DNA from: Gammaproteobacteria bacterium UBA2679
GTDB taxonomy: Bacteria; Pseudomonadota; Gammaproteobacteria; Pseudomonadales; Oleiphilaceae
Reading direction: 5' to 3'
Assembly (NCBI GenBank): GCA_002354735.1
Contig: DEMD01000008.1
Span: 17,032-81,031, forward strand
DNA length: 64,000 nt
The notes beneath the pieces are model-generated. The model saw nothing but the letters and a program-made list of their open reading frames with translations. It was not told the DNA's origin and made no database searches. Positions 45,759-54,778 of this stretch are shown in pieces. A program made the position numbers and the translations under genes. Each line of letters begins with the position of its first letter. The stretch's first letter is position 1.

Positions 45759-48734
45759 TTACCGCGCCTGTAGTTCAAATGGTTGAGCGATTCTGCCTTC
45801 GCGCTCTTGGCCGCTAGATTTGGCGTTATCAACTACGGGTTCATTGGTTGAAATCTGCGCAGGGTCGAGCGAGGTGGTTTCAACCAGTCGCTGATAAACT
45901 GCCTTAGACCGTTCGAGGGCAAGCTGCATGAGCATTTCGTCACTGATTTCAATACTGTCTTGTGCCGCTTGCTTGAGCAGGGCCAAATATTCGGCATCAC
46001 TATTCTGAGGCGCTTCGGCGTTTTGGGCCTCAGGGTCGGCTTCGCGTGTCCGCTTAGGTAACTCACTGCCTTTGGCTTCGAGATAATCTTCATACGAGGC
46101 TATCTCGTTGCCACCCATAAGCTGGCGACGACCCATCTCTGTCGCCAGCTGCGACTGCGCCAGCGCCGGAGCGTCAACTGCACGTGAGGCGCGACCAGTC
46201 ACTCCGACTTTGAGATCCGGTCGCTCCTTCAATGCTGTAGAGAGACTCTGGATAGAACCCTTGGCGGTTTCTGATAGGGTGCTGGAGCCGGCTTCGAAAT
46301 CTACTTTTTCGATGTTGTCTCCGCCACTGCCGACAAGTCGTCCTATCAGTTTGAATGGCGACTTGACCGCTGTCTTGAGAAGATTGGTGAACGCGTTCCA
46401 GATGACTTTGTCGAGAGCGAAATTCGGATCGCTCAGACTGCCTTTCACTGGCACGTCCAGGTTGATAGTTCCATTGGAGTCCTTCAGCAATGCGATAGCC
46501 AGGCTGACCGGTAGGTCGATGGCTTCCTTGCTGTCCACCGACTCCCCAAGTGAAAACTCCTCAATAACGATATCGTTTGAGGCATTTAGCTCGCCTGCCT
46601 CCACCTTGTAGTCGAGGTTGAGCCTGAGCTGCCCACGCTGGATCTTGCGCCCGATGTATTTGGCTGCGTAGGGCGACACTGTGGTGAGATGGAAGTTCTT
46701 TACCACCAGGCCGAGGTCCAGATAGAGCTGCTCAGCCAGGGCATTGAGATCCCCCTTGATGGTTACTGTGCCGAATTCGCCGACCGATCCTGCGATATCC
46801 ACTTCGCTGCGGGCGTCGGGTCGCGATGACATGCCGGTGATGGCCCCGCCCAATGATTTCATTGGCAACACCACGGAGGGCTCGATGCTGTTGTCTTCGA
46901 AATAGAGGCGACCGTTTTCAAAAAGAACGCGCGCGATGTTGATTTCTGCCTTCGGCTCTACTGCGACATCACTGCTACCATTTGAAGCCTCGGGCGCGTC
47001 AGTTGGTGTCTCTCCTCCGGCATCTGGTGTCGCTGGAAACAGCGCCGAAAAATTAGTCTCGCCGGTGTCGTTGATCTTGAATTGCCCGTAGGGCTCGATG
47101 GCGGTCAACGTGTCTATAGTGACTACTGCTGGTGCAAATTCCGCTCTCATGGGCCCAGTGCGGAGGCTTTTCCAGCCTATGAGTTCTGCCTTGAGAAGAG
47201 GGTCTGTGGCATCGAAGTCATCAACGTCAATGTTGCCACTGAAATGACCGATATCGCTATCGCCCGTTAGCACCAGTTCACCCTTGCTCGACAGATTGCC
47301 CGTGTTTAGCTGCAAGTCGATGAACTGGCTCACGTAGGCCTGTGCGAGTGGCACATAGAGCTCTTGAATCGTTAGCGCCGATTCGACCTTTGCTTTGGAA
47401 GGCACAATAGTACCCTCAATTTCAACCGGTCCTGACTGTTCCGGCGTCATCGATGCGCTGAATGCCTTCTCCTCATCCAGGTTCTGGCTCAGGCCCTGCA
47501 TCTGCGCGGAAATCTTCTCTACACTGATGTTAGCCGGATTACTGAGCGTTCGGTCTATCCAGGTAACACGGGAATCGCTCAGGTCTATGCGTTCGATCTG
47601 CCATTCGAAAGAGCCGGCATCTGCATTGGCGTCTGCACTTGAAGGCTGGTTTTCAGAAGTGTCAGCCTCGTTTGTCATGCCGGTGTAAGGCCATGCCACA
47701 TTGATCTGGCTCTGCGCATTGCGGATAAGCGTGAGGTCTGCAGCAGTGAGATAGGCTTCCTGAATATCGAGATCGGCGGCGTTGTAATCGTAGTCGACGC
47801 CCCGCAAGCCCATCTTGCCTATCGTGCCAAGTTCGACAGTATCGAACGCCTTGGTCTCTGGTAGCTCAACAGCAAGATCGCTGATTTCAGCGGAGGCATC
47901 GCTAACCTGAAGATGCAGGGCCTGCTGTGTATCAGGCTGCCAACTGAAGACATAGCTGGTACTGACATCGAGGCGCCCTGAGCTGACCTTATAGTCAACA
48001 AGAGGCTGAACGTAAGGCCAAAGGTGCGCGAGGTTGAAGCCGGACAATTCGAGCCGCCCATTCGAACGATATGGTTCGGCATCAATAGAGCCCTCCCATT
48101 GGACTTTTTGCGACTCACCCAGCGTTATGGAAGCGACATAGCGACCATCTCGGCCTTCATAAGTGACGAAATCACTGACAAGAAGGTCTATAGGGCTGAT
48201 GTCGTGTTGAATTTTGCTGCCTTGGCTGCGGTCAATTACTTCGACGCGGCCGTCGGTCAGCACGATTTCCTTCAGAAGAATACGTGGCAGCGCGACCGCA
48301 TCCTGCGGATCCTCGGGCGCGGGCTTGTTGTGTGCTGCCCAGGCCTTGCCAAAGTTGGTCTGGACGGACTCGTCGATTTCCACCAGCGTGTACAGGTCGT
48401 TCAGGTGCGACGGTTCGAGTGTCCAGGCCCAGTAATACAGCGAGCCTAGATCAAAGTTGATGTAGAGTTCCGAAAAAGAGACGACGGTTTGATCTGAGTC
48501 ATCCCTCATGTCGAAATCATTCACTTCGAGGGACATCTCGAAAGGATTGAAGCTGACGTCTGCAGGACCGCCCGTCCAGCCGAAGCGTTGCTCGATGGCG
48601 TCTTCAGTATAATTTTTGATGAGGTAGGGTACGAGGAAAAAGCCGATGAGCGCGTAGAGCAGAATAACGAAGAGTAGCCAGAACAACTTCGACTTGTACC
48701 ACTGACTGGTTAAAAGGCGAGTGTCTGGCTTCAT
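45759..48734 (-). CDS. DUF748 (AsmA-like) envelope protein
   Basis: The 991-residue protein has one N-terminal transmembrane helix (residues about 17-37). A long periplasmic beta-rich region of the DUF748 type, related to AsmA/TamB bridge proteins, follows. Characteristic parts are FGWTGGPADVSFNPFEMSLEV near the N-terminus and, near residue 670, repeated strands KNFHLTTVSPYAAKYIGRKIQRGQL. After these come SLAIALLKDSNGTINLDVPVKGSLSDPNF and a C-terminal OmpA-like segment (VDFEAGSSTLSETAKGSIQSL). AsmA-like proteins support lipid transport or outer-membrane homeostasis. The role of this one is unknown. Confidence 0.8.
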   Translation of the reverse strand: MKPDTRLLTSQWYKSKLFWLLFVILLYALIGFFLVPYLIKNYTEDAIEQRFGWTGGPADVSFNPFEMSLEVNDFDMRDDSDQTVVSFSELYINFDLGSLYYWAWTLEPSHLNDLYTLVEIDESVQTNFGKAWAAHNKPAPEDPQDAVALPRILLKEIVLTDGRVEVIDRSQGSKIQHDISPIDLLVSDFVTYEGRDGRYVASITLGESQKVQWEGSIDAEPYRSNGRLELSGFNLAHLWPYVQPLVDYKVSSGRLDVSTSYVFSWQPDTQQALHLQVSDASAEISDLAVELPETKAFDTVELGTIGKMGLRGVDYDYNAADLDIQEAYLTAADLTLIRNAQSQINVAWPYTGMTNEADTSENQPSSADANADAGSFEWQIERIDLSDSRVTWIDRTLSNPANISVEKISAQMQGLSQNLDEEKAFSASMTPEQSGPVEIEGTIVPSKAKVESALTIQELYVPLAQAYVSQFIDLQLNTGNLSSKGELVLTGDSDIGHFSGNIDVDDFDATDPLLKAELIGWKSLRTGPMRAEFAPAVVTIDTLTAIEPYGQFKINDTGETNFSALFPATPDAGGETPTDAPEASNGSSDVAVEPKAEINIARVLFENGRLYFEDNSIEPSVVLPMKSLGGAITGMSSRPDARSEVDIAGSVGEFGTVTIKGDLNALAEQLYLDLGLVVKNFHLTTVSPYAAKYIGRKIQRGQLRLNLDYKVEAGELNASNDIVIEEFSLGESVDSKEAIDLPVSLAIALLKDSNGTINLDVPVKGSLSDPNFALDKVIWNAFTNLLKTAVKSPFKLIGRLVGSGGDNIEKVDFEAGSSTLSETAKGSIQSLSTALKERPDLKVGVTGRASRAVDAPALAQSQLATEMGRRQLMGGNEIASYEDYLEAKGSELPKRTREADPEAQNAEAPQNSDAEYLALLKQAAQDSIEISDEMLMQLALERSKAVYQRLVETTSLDPAQISTNEPVVDNAKSSGQEREGRIAQPFELQAR

Positions 48735-48820
48735 CTTCGGGCTCCTCAGTTAGCGGGGTTGCCTGCTGACTGGGGACTCAGCAAGCCTACTGAGTCATAC
48801 TCCGAAAACCGAGGATAGGA

Positions 48821-50161
48821 TCAGAACAGATAGCCCAGCTGGAAAGCTGCGCCCGTTGAAGACTCGCCTACAAAGGCGGCCAGATCAATTCTGGTGCCGC
48901 CCGGACTAAAGCCAAGCCCGGCGCTCAAGAGGGTATCCTGGTCGATATCACCGCCTTCGGCGCCACCGTGTCTGAGATTCTTGCTGAATCCACCGCGCAG
49001 GTGCAGCCAGTCGAGAGGACTGTATTCACCGCCGATAGCCAGCAGTTGGCGGTCCCCCTCGAAGCCAACCCCCTCACTACGGGTAAGGTCCAGCTCCGCA
49101 GTCACAACATAGTTTTCGCCGGTATAGCCAAGGCCGGCCTGAACTAGCGGATTGAGCTCCATTGTATTGCCGCCCGCTGTTTCAAAATCGTAGGGAACGA
49201 CGTTCTTGATAACCAGCGCGAAGGACATCGCTTCGAGACTATCGAGTTGAGCAGAGGCGCCCAAGTCCATATTGAACACGGTCTTCTGTTCTTCAGATTC
49301 TCCGGCATCGAAATCATTTTCGTCGAACGAGTTGGCGTTGGCGGTGTAATCGAAGGTGCGGACGTGCTGCAGTTTCGGCGCTGCGCCAACCTGAAGGTTC
49401 ATCGTGTTCAGCCTGAAATTATGACCATAGGCAATACCAACTTCAGCGATCGCTATACCAAGAATGCTGGCATTGGACCGCGGGTCATCAGTAGGTCGCT
49501 CCAGATCCGCATCAAGACCAGAAGTATCGTTGGCGTCAGCTGCATCGAGTGCTGCCTGAGCCGCATCGATGACGGCGTTGACCGTGCCAGAATCGTTATA
49601 TCTTGAGATGCCGTTGAGTTCGACGTTGGTGCCTGCGAAGACTGCGTAGCCAGGTTTGTCACCTCCGGTTCTCGACAGTGCGGTGCCCAGGCCCAATCGC
49701 ACCTGCAGAGCCTCACGGTCTATCTCACCGAGGCTGGCGTCGACAGCTCTGGCCTTCTCTATGGCATTGGCGAGAGCATCGCGTGCTTCTGCTTCAGTCG
49801 CACCGCTATTGCTACCATTGAAGGCATCAACGGCGTTGACGAATTCGTCCCAGCGATCGTTATCCTGGAAATCGTCAATGTTGTCGACCAGGTCCTCATC
49901 CATCGCTGCACTGGCACGCAAAGACGGCAGTAATAGGGCGGTGCGGCGTTTGTCCCGGGCGCTCGGCATAGCCAGCAACGCCGGGTTCAGAAATGGGGCT
50001 GCCAGGGGATTTTCGATGGCGATGCCTGTCCTGCCCATAGCCGCCGATCTGGCATCGGAGAAGCCACGGGGTGCAGCGGACACGTTGATGGCAGTGGCGG
50101 CGAGGCAGACTGCCAAAGCGTTGATGGCAAAAAATTTCGGGTTTGAAGCGGCATTATTCAT
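48821..50161 (-). CDS. TraF_2-type outer membrane beta-barrel protein
   Basis: The 446-residue protein has a signal peptide ending in SAAP and then the FSDARSAAMGRTGIAIENPLAAPFLNPALLA pattern seen in the 'conjugal transfer protein TraF' (TraF_2) family. That family is a FadL/PorV-like outer-membrane barrel found in many non-conjugative genomes. The remainder shows alternating amphipathic strands and ends in an aromatic residue (GYLF), typical of barrels. Despite the family name nothing nearby suggests conjugation. The start may be ATG 50161 or GTG 50173. Confidence 0.72.
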   Translation of the reverse strand: MNNAASNPKFFAINALAVCLAATAINVSAAPRGFSDARSAAMGRTGIAIENPLAAPFLNPALLAMPSARDKRRTALLLPSLRASAAMDEDLVDNIDDFQDNDRWDEFVNAVDAFNGSNSGATEAEARDALANAIEKARAVDASLGEIDREALQVRLGLGTALSRTGGDKPGYAVFAGTNVELNGISRYNDSGTVNAVIDAAQAALDAADANDTSGLDADLERPTDDPRSNASILGIAIAEVGIAYGHNFRLNTMNLQVGAAPKLQHVRTFDYTANANSFDENDFDAGESEEQKTVFNMDLGASAQLDSLEAMSFALVIKNVVPYDFETAGGNTMELNPLVQAGLGYTGENYVVTAELDLTRSEGVGFEGDRQLLAIGGEYSPLDWLHLRGGFSKNLRHGGAEGGDIDQDTLLSAGLGFSPGGTRIDLAAFVGESSTGAAFQLGYLF

Positions 50162-50263
50162 AGGCGTCGGCACAGTGTCTGATTCTGAAAAGAGATAAGC
50201 TCAAAGCCTAGCACTCACCAAAGCCGAGACAGGCTGTAGTTGCAAAAAGCAACATTTCCTTAC

Positions 50264-50315
50264 TGCACCGCATCGGTGCGGAAGGCGGCATCTTGTCGTG
50301 CACCAGATTGGCATG
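50264..50315 (+). promoter_or_regulatory. NtrC-type enhancer sites upstream of nirB
   Basis: TGCACC-GCATC-GGTGCG (50264-50280) matches the NtrC dyad TGCACC-N5-GGTGCA in all but the last base. A second, weaker site TGCACC-AGATT-GGCATG lies at 50299-50315. They are about 180-215 bases upstream of the sigma-54 promoter, a normal enhancer distance. Confidence 0.75.
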
Positions 50316-50462
50316 CGACCAAGGCGCGACTCAATTTGGACCGCTTACCTTGTGGTGTCTGCTTCAACTTAGTGCGAAACATCCCTTTCCAAAGAGGCTG
50401 GAAGTTCAAGGTGATGGTCTAGGTAATTGATATTTAACGTTTAAAACGAATTTCGTTTAGGC

Positions 50463-50478
50463 TGGTCTGGATATTGCT
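50463..50478 (+). promoter_or_regulatory. Sigma-54 promoter of the nirB operon
   Basis: TGGTCTGGATATTGCT has the invariant GG (50464-50465) and GC (50476-50477) separated by ten bases, as in TGGCAC-N5-TTGCA. Transcription would start near 50489, 35 bases before the nirB ATG. With the upstream NtrC dyads it indicates nitrogen-limitation control. Confidence 0.72.
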
Positions 50479-50523
50479 GTATGGGAGGTAATCAATTCGG
50501 TACAGCTATTATTCGAGGCAGAC

Positions 50524-53076
50524 ATGAACCAAACCCTTCCTTCGCAGCAGCACATCGTCGTGGTCGGCAACGGCATGGTCGGCCACAAGTTTGTTGAGTC
50601 GATTGTCGAAGCCATTGCAGCCGGCGATGCGGATCATGATTTCAGGATCACAGTGCTGGGGGAAGAGCCCCGCGGCGCCTACGACCGAGTGCAGCTTTCC
50701 AAGTACTTCTCCGGCACCACTGCCGAAGAACTCTCCCTGATCAGGCCTGGTTTTTACGAAGACAACTCGATCGATCTGCGCCTGAATGCGTGTGTAGCCC
50801 ACATCGATCCAACGCAATCGCGGGTCACCCTGAAGTCTGGTGAAGTGGTCCCTTATGATCAGCTGGTGCTGGCGACTGGCTCTTATCCCTTCGTTCCACC
50901 ATTCCCCGGCCATGATCGTGCGGGCTGCTTCGTCTATCGCACCATCGAAGATCTGGATGCGACGATTGCAGCGTCAAAAGGCAAGAAGGTTGGTGTCGTC
51001 GTGGGTGGCGGCCTGCTTGGTCTCGAAGCTGCCAAAGCGCTCAAGGATCTGGGGCTTGAGACCCATGTCGTTGAATTTGCCCCACAGTTGATGGCTGTGC
51101 AGCTGGATCGCCAGGGCGGTACCCTGCTGCAGCAGAAGATCGAAGAGCTCGGCGTGACTGTGCACTGTTCGAAGAACACCAAAGAGGTCGTCGATGGTGA
51201 GGATCGTGCTCAGCGCATGATCTTTGCTGACGGCAGCCACCTCGAAACCGACATTATTCTGTTTTCCGCTGGCATTCGGCCACGTGATGAACTCGCAAAA
51301 CAGTACGGGATAGAAGTAGGGCCGCGTGGTGGTATCGTGGTCGATAACCAGTGCCGCACTTCGCTCCCTAATGTTTATGCCATCGGTGAGTGCGCACTCT
51401 GGAACAACCAGATTTTCGGCCTGGTCGCTCCGGGCTATCAGATGGCCGAAGTGCTGGCGAATCATCTGCTCGGCAGGGCGTCGTCGTTTACCGGCGCAGA
51501 CATGAGTACCAAGTTAAAACTTCTCGGTGTGGACGTGGCCAGCATCGGCGATGCGCATGGCAAGTCGGCTGGTGCGAAATCCTACACCTGGCTCGATGAA
51601 GATGCGCAGACCTACAAAAAGATCGTAGTGAGCCAGGACAAGAAGCACCTGCTCGGCGCGATCCTCGTCGGCGATGCCGACAGCTACGGCACGCTGCTGC
51701 AGTACATGCTCAACGCCATTGAGCTGCCAAAAAATCCAGAGCAACTCATTCTGCCATCGTTCGGCGATGCGCCTGTTGGACTGGGTGTGGATGCGCTGCC
51801 AGCGACCGCACAGATCTGCTCATGTCACAACGTAAGCAAGGCGGATATCTGCAGCGCTATCGAAGGTGGGGAGACCCAGCTTAGCGGGCTGAAGAGTTGC
51901 ACCAAAGCAGGCACAGGCTGTGGCGGCTGCACAGCCTTGCTGGGCCAGGTACTGAACAACGAGCTCGAAAAGCTCGGGATGGAGGTCAACCGCGATCTCT
52001 GCGAGCACTTTTCGCACACCCGTCAGGAGCTCTATCACCTCGTGCGGGTAGGCAATATCCGACGCTTTGAAGACTTGATTGCCAAGCATGGTCGCGGTCG
52101 CGGCTGCGACATCTGTAAACCTACGGTCGGCTCTATTTTTGCGAGCTGCTGGAACGAATACGTGCTCGAAAAAGAGCATGCCGGCCTTCAGGACACTAAC
52201 GATTATTTTCTCGGCAACCTGCAAAAGAATGGGACCTACTCGGTTGTTCCGAGGATAGCCGGCGGCGAGATCACACCTGAGAAGCTTATTGTGCTCGGGG
52301 AGATTGGTCGTGACTTCAATCTATACACCAAGATCACCGGGGGCCAGCGCGTCGATCTTTTCGGCGCCAAGCTCAATGACCTGCCACAGATCTGGAAATT
52401 GCTCATCGACGCTGGTTTCGAGACTGGCCATGCCTATGGCAAATCCATGCGAACCGTGAAGTCGTGTGTCGGCAGTACCTGGTGCCGCTACGGCGTGCTC
52501 GACAGCGTCGGTATGGCGATCAGGATCGAAAATCGCTACAAGGGCATCCGCTCTCCGCACAAATTCAAGCTGGCGGTATCAGGCTGCACGAGAGAGTGCG
52601 CCGAAGCCCAAAGCAAGGACGTGGGCGTCATCGCCACGGAAAATGGCTGGAACCTCTACGTAAGTGGCAACGGCGGCATGAAGCCACGGCATGCTGATCT
52701 GCTGGCAACCGGACTGGATGACGAGACCCTGTTCAAGTACATCGATCGCTATCTGATGTTCTACATCAAGACCGCGGATCGGCTGCAGCGCACGAGCACC
52801 TGGCTGGACAACCTTGAAGGCGGCCTGGACTACGTGAAGGACGTCGTCTGCAACGACAGCCTGGGCATCGCCGAGGAACTCGAGGCGCAGATGCAGTATC
52901 TCGTTGACCAGTATCAGTGTGAGTGGAAAACGACCATCGAAGACACTGAGAAGCTCAAGCGCTTCCGTCACTTCGTCAACAGTGAGCAGCACGATGAGGA
53001 AGTGCTCTTCGTGGAGGAGCGGGGGCAGATTCGTCCAGCGAATAACGAAGAAAGGATCCTGGCCAGATCAGCTTGA
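50524..53076 (+). CDS. nirB: Assimilatory nitrite reductase [NAD(P)H], large subunit
   Basis: NirB reduces nitrite to ammonium with NAD(P)H. The 850-residue protein has an N-terminal FAD/NAD(P)H reductase module (VVVGNGMVGHKFVE, LVLATGS, VVGGGLLGLEAAKAL) and a BFD-like [2Fe-2S] domain (CSCHNVSKADICSAI ... CTKAGTGCGGC). It ends in the ferredoxin-like siroheme/[4Fe-4S] part with cysteines 648, 654 (CVGSTWC) and 688, 692 (CTREC). The gene is first in a nirB-nirD-nasB-like-nasA operon with an NtrC/sigma-54 promoter, so the role is assimilatory. Confidence 0.96.
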   Translation: MNQTLPSQQHIVVVGNGMVGHKFVESIVEAIAAGDADHDFRITVLGEEPRGAYDRVQLSKYFSGTTAEELSLIRPGFYEDNSIDLRLNACVAHIDPTQSRVTLKSGEVVPYDQLVLATGSYPFVPPFPGHDRAGCFVYRTIEDLDATIAASKGKKVGVVVGGGLLGLEAAKALKDLGLETHVVEFAPQLMAVQLDRQGGTLLQQKIEELGVTVHCSKNTKEVVDGEDRAQRMIFADGSHLETDIILFSAGIRPRDELAKQYGIEVGPRGGIVVDNQCRTSLPNVYAIGECALWNNQIFGLVAPGYQMAEVLANHLLGRASSFTGADMSTKLKLLGVDVASIGDAHGKSAGAKSYTWLDEDAQTYKKIVVSQDKKHLLGAILVGDADSYGTLLQYMLNAIELPKNPEQLILPSFGDAPVGLGVDALPATAQICSCHNVSKADICSAIEGGETQLSGLKSCTKAGTGCGGCTALLGQVLNNELEKLGMEVNRDLCEHFSHTRQELYHLVRVGNIRRFEDLIAKHGRGRGCDICKPTVGSIFASCWNEYVLEKEHAGLQDTNDYFLGNLQKNGTYSVVPRIAGGEITPEKLIVLGEIGRDFNLYTKITGGQRVDLFGAKLNDLPQIWKLLIDAGFETGHAYGKSMRTVKSCVGSTWCRYGVLDSVGMAIRIENRYKGIRSPHKFKLAVSGCTRECAEAQSKDVGVIATENGWNLYVSGNGGMKPRHADLLATGLDDETLFKYIDRYLMFYIKTADRLQRTSTWLDNLEGGLDYVKDVVCNDSLGIAEELEAQMQYLVDQYQCEWKTTIEDTEKLKRFRHFVNSEQHDEEVLFVEERGQIRPANNEERILARSA

Positions 53077-53119
53077 ACTGGTCACGACACCCAACCCAAG
53101 GCAACAGGAGCATGAGACC

Positions 53120-53464
53120 ATGAGTAACTATATGACAGTCTGCAGTGTCGACGACATTATCGGCAGCCTCGGTGTGAATGTGCTGGTAGACGGCCGACAG
53201 GTGGCGATATTCATCATCGATAACCAGCCATACGCGCTGTCTAATTTCGACCCGTTCAGTAAGGTGAACGTGCTGTCGCGAGGTATTGTGGGTGATCTGA
53301 AGGGCGAGCTGGTCGTGGCCTCGCCAGTCTATAAACAGCACTTCTCACTAACGACTGGCCGCTGCCTGGAAGATCCCTCCGTGAGCATACCTGTCTATCA
53401 GGTGAGAATTCAGGATGGTCTGGTTCAGGTGTCTACCTCAGTCGAGGCTTCGGCGGCAGCGTGA
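53120..53464 (+). CDS. nirD: Nitrite reductase small subunit NirD
   Basis: NirD is the small partner of NirB. The 114-residue protein has a Rieske-like fold (NYMTVCSVDDIIGSLGVNVLV; FDPFSKVNVLSRGIVGD; HFSLTTGRCLED) but lacks the CxH...CxxH iron ligands. This is the normal condition for NirD. The ATG at 53120 has AGGAG upstream. Its stop overlaps the next gene's GTG by four bases (GTGA). Confidence 0.94.
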   Translation: MSNYMTVCSVDDIIGSLGVNVLVDGRQVAIFIIDNQPYALSNFDPFSKVNVLSRGIVGDLKGELVVASPVYKQHFSLTTGRCLEDPSVSIPVYQVRIQDGLVQVSTSVEASAAA

Positions 53465-54771
53465 GCAGCGTGGCGCAGCCGTCTGGAGCGCGCAGGCGGG
53501 CACTTGTCATCATCGGCGGTGGTATGGCCGCGATACGTCTGCTTGAGGAGCTCGAACGCTACGAGGATGTCCGCTACGACGTCACGATATTTGGCGACGA
53601 GCGGCACTTTGGCTATAACAGGATTCAGCTCTCACCGGTCCTGGCAGGCGAAAAGCGCAGCGACGAACTGGCACTGAAGCCTGAGAACTGGTATCAGCAG
53701 CGAGCAGTACGGGTATTGTCGGGTGCGAAGCACAAGGTCGTCGCGGTCGATAGAGCGCGAAGGACAGTTCGAACCGCCGAAGGGTACGTCTATCCGTACG
53801 ATCGACTGGTGTTTGCCAGTGGCTCCAAACCTGCGTTGCCCCCATGGTTTAGCGCACTCAGCAGTGATCCGGCACTCATGGCATTTCGCTCGCTCGACGA
53901 TGTCGAGCGTATGCAGGCGCTCGCCTCAGCCATGATGGCTTCGAATACAGGAGCGCCATCAGCCGTCGTCGTGGGCGCAGGTTTGCTCGGGCTGGAAGCA
54001 GCCTATGGTCTGAACAAACTTGGCTTCAGTGTCACCGTCGTTCATCGGGCTGCTACCATACTGAACCGTCAGCTGGATGGCACCGCCGCCCGGCTTCTGC
54101 AGAAGGCGCTTGAGGCCAGTGGCGTGCGTTTCCAACTCGAAGCGAACATCAGCAGCGTTGAGCTGATCGAGTGCGCGGGACGCAAACATGCGGTCAAATC
54201 AATATCCCTTATAAACGGACGAAGCCTTGGTGCTGAGCTACTGGTGGTAGCGGTAGGTATCACACCTGAGGACGAGCTCGGACGACACTGCGGCCTGCAA
54301 ACGAGCAGCGGCATTGTGGTGAATGACTGTATGCAAACCAGCGATCCGGCGATTTACGCCATCGGCGAATGCGTCAGTCACCGCCGCACCAGTTTCGGCA
54401 TGGTAGCGCCGCTTTATGATCAGGCCAGGGTATGCGCCAATCACCTCGGAGAGCGTGGCTACGATTATTTCGTACAGCGGCCATTGTCAGCCCGTCTGAA
54501 GATCTCCGGTATCAATCTCTTCTCGATGGGGGATATCAGTGAGACCTCCAGCGGCACTGCCAGGCCAGAAAGGCGGGAAATGCTGCTATCAGTTCCAGAG
54601 GCTGGTATTTACAAGCGGTTGATCATCACCGGTGGTGCGCTTGCTGGGGTGGTACTCTACGGCGACACCCGGGATGCCGGCTGGTACCAGTCCCTGATCG
54701 AGAGCGGCCACAGCGTTGAAGCCTTTGCAGATGCGCTGCTCCACGGTCAGCGTTATCTTGCTGCAGCCTGA
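53461..54771 (+). CDS. FAD/NAD(P)H-dependent reductase, NasB-like nitrate reductase electron donor
   Basis: The 436-residue pyridine nucleotide-disulfide oxidoreductase has FAD binding at LVIIGGGMAAIRLLEEL, FASGS, NAD(P)H binding at VVVGAGLLGLEAAYGLNKLG and the second FAD motif in AIYAIGECVSHR. It resembles the reductase half of NirB without iron-sulfur or siroheme domains. Its place between nirD and the nitrate reductase gene, with GTGA overlap to nirD, suggests that it passes electrons from NAD(P)H to NasA, like NasB of other bacteria. That partner role is inference; the enzyme class is clear. Confidence 0.8.
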   Translation: MSSVAQPSGARRRALVIIGGGMAAIRLLEELERYEDVRYDVTIFGDERHFGYNRIQLSPVLAGEKRSDELALKPENWYQQRAVRVLSGAKHKVVAVDRARRTVRTAEGYVYPYDRLVFASGSKPALPPWFSALSSDPALMAFRSLDDVERMQALASAMMASNTGAPSAVVVGAGLLGLEAAYGLNKLGFSVTVVHRAATILNRQLDGTAARLLQKALEASGVRFQLEANISSVELIECAGRKHAVKSISLINGRSLGAELLVVAVGITPEDELGRHCGLQTSSGIVVNDCMQTSDPAIYAIGECVSHRRTSFGMVAPLYDQARVCANHLGERGYDYFVQRPLSARLKISGINLFSMGDISETSSGTARPERREMLLSVPEAGIYKRLIITGGALAGVVLYGDTRDAGWYQSLIESGHSVEAFADALLHGQRYLAAA

Positions 54772-54778
54772 TCCTCTG

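Noticed and set aside
48821..50161. Conjugation gene because of the name TraF
   Set aside because: The TraF_2 family is widespread as a barrel protein; no other transfer genes are near.
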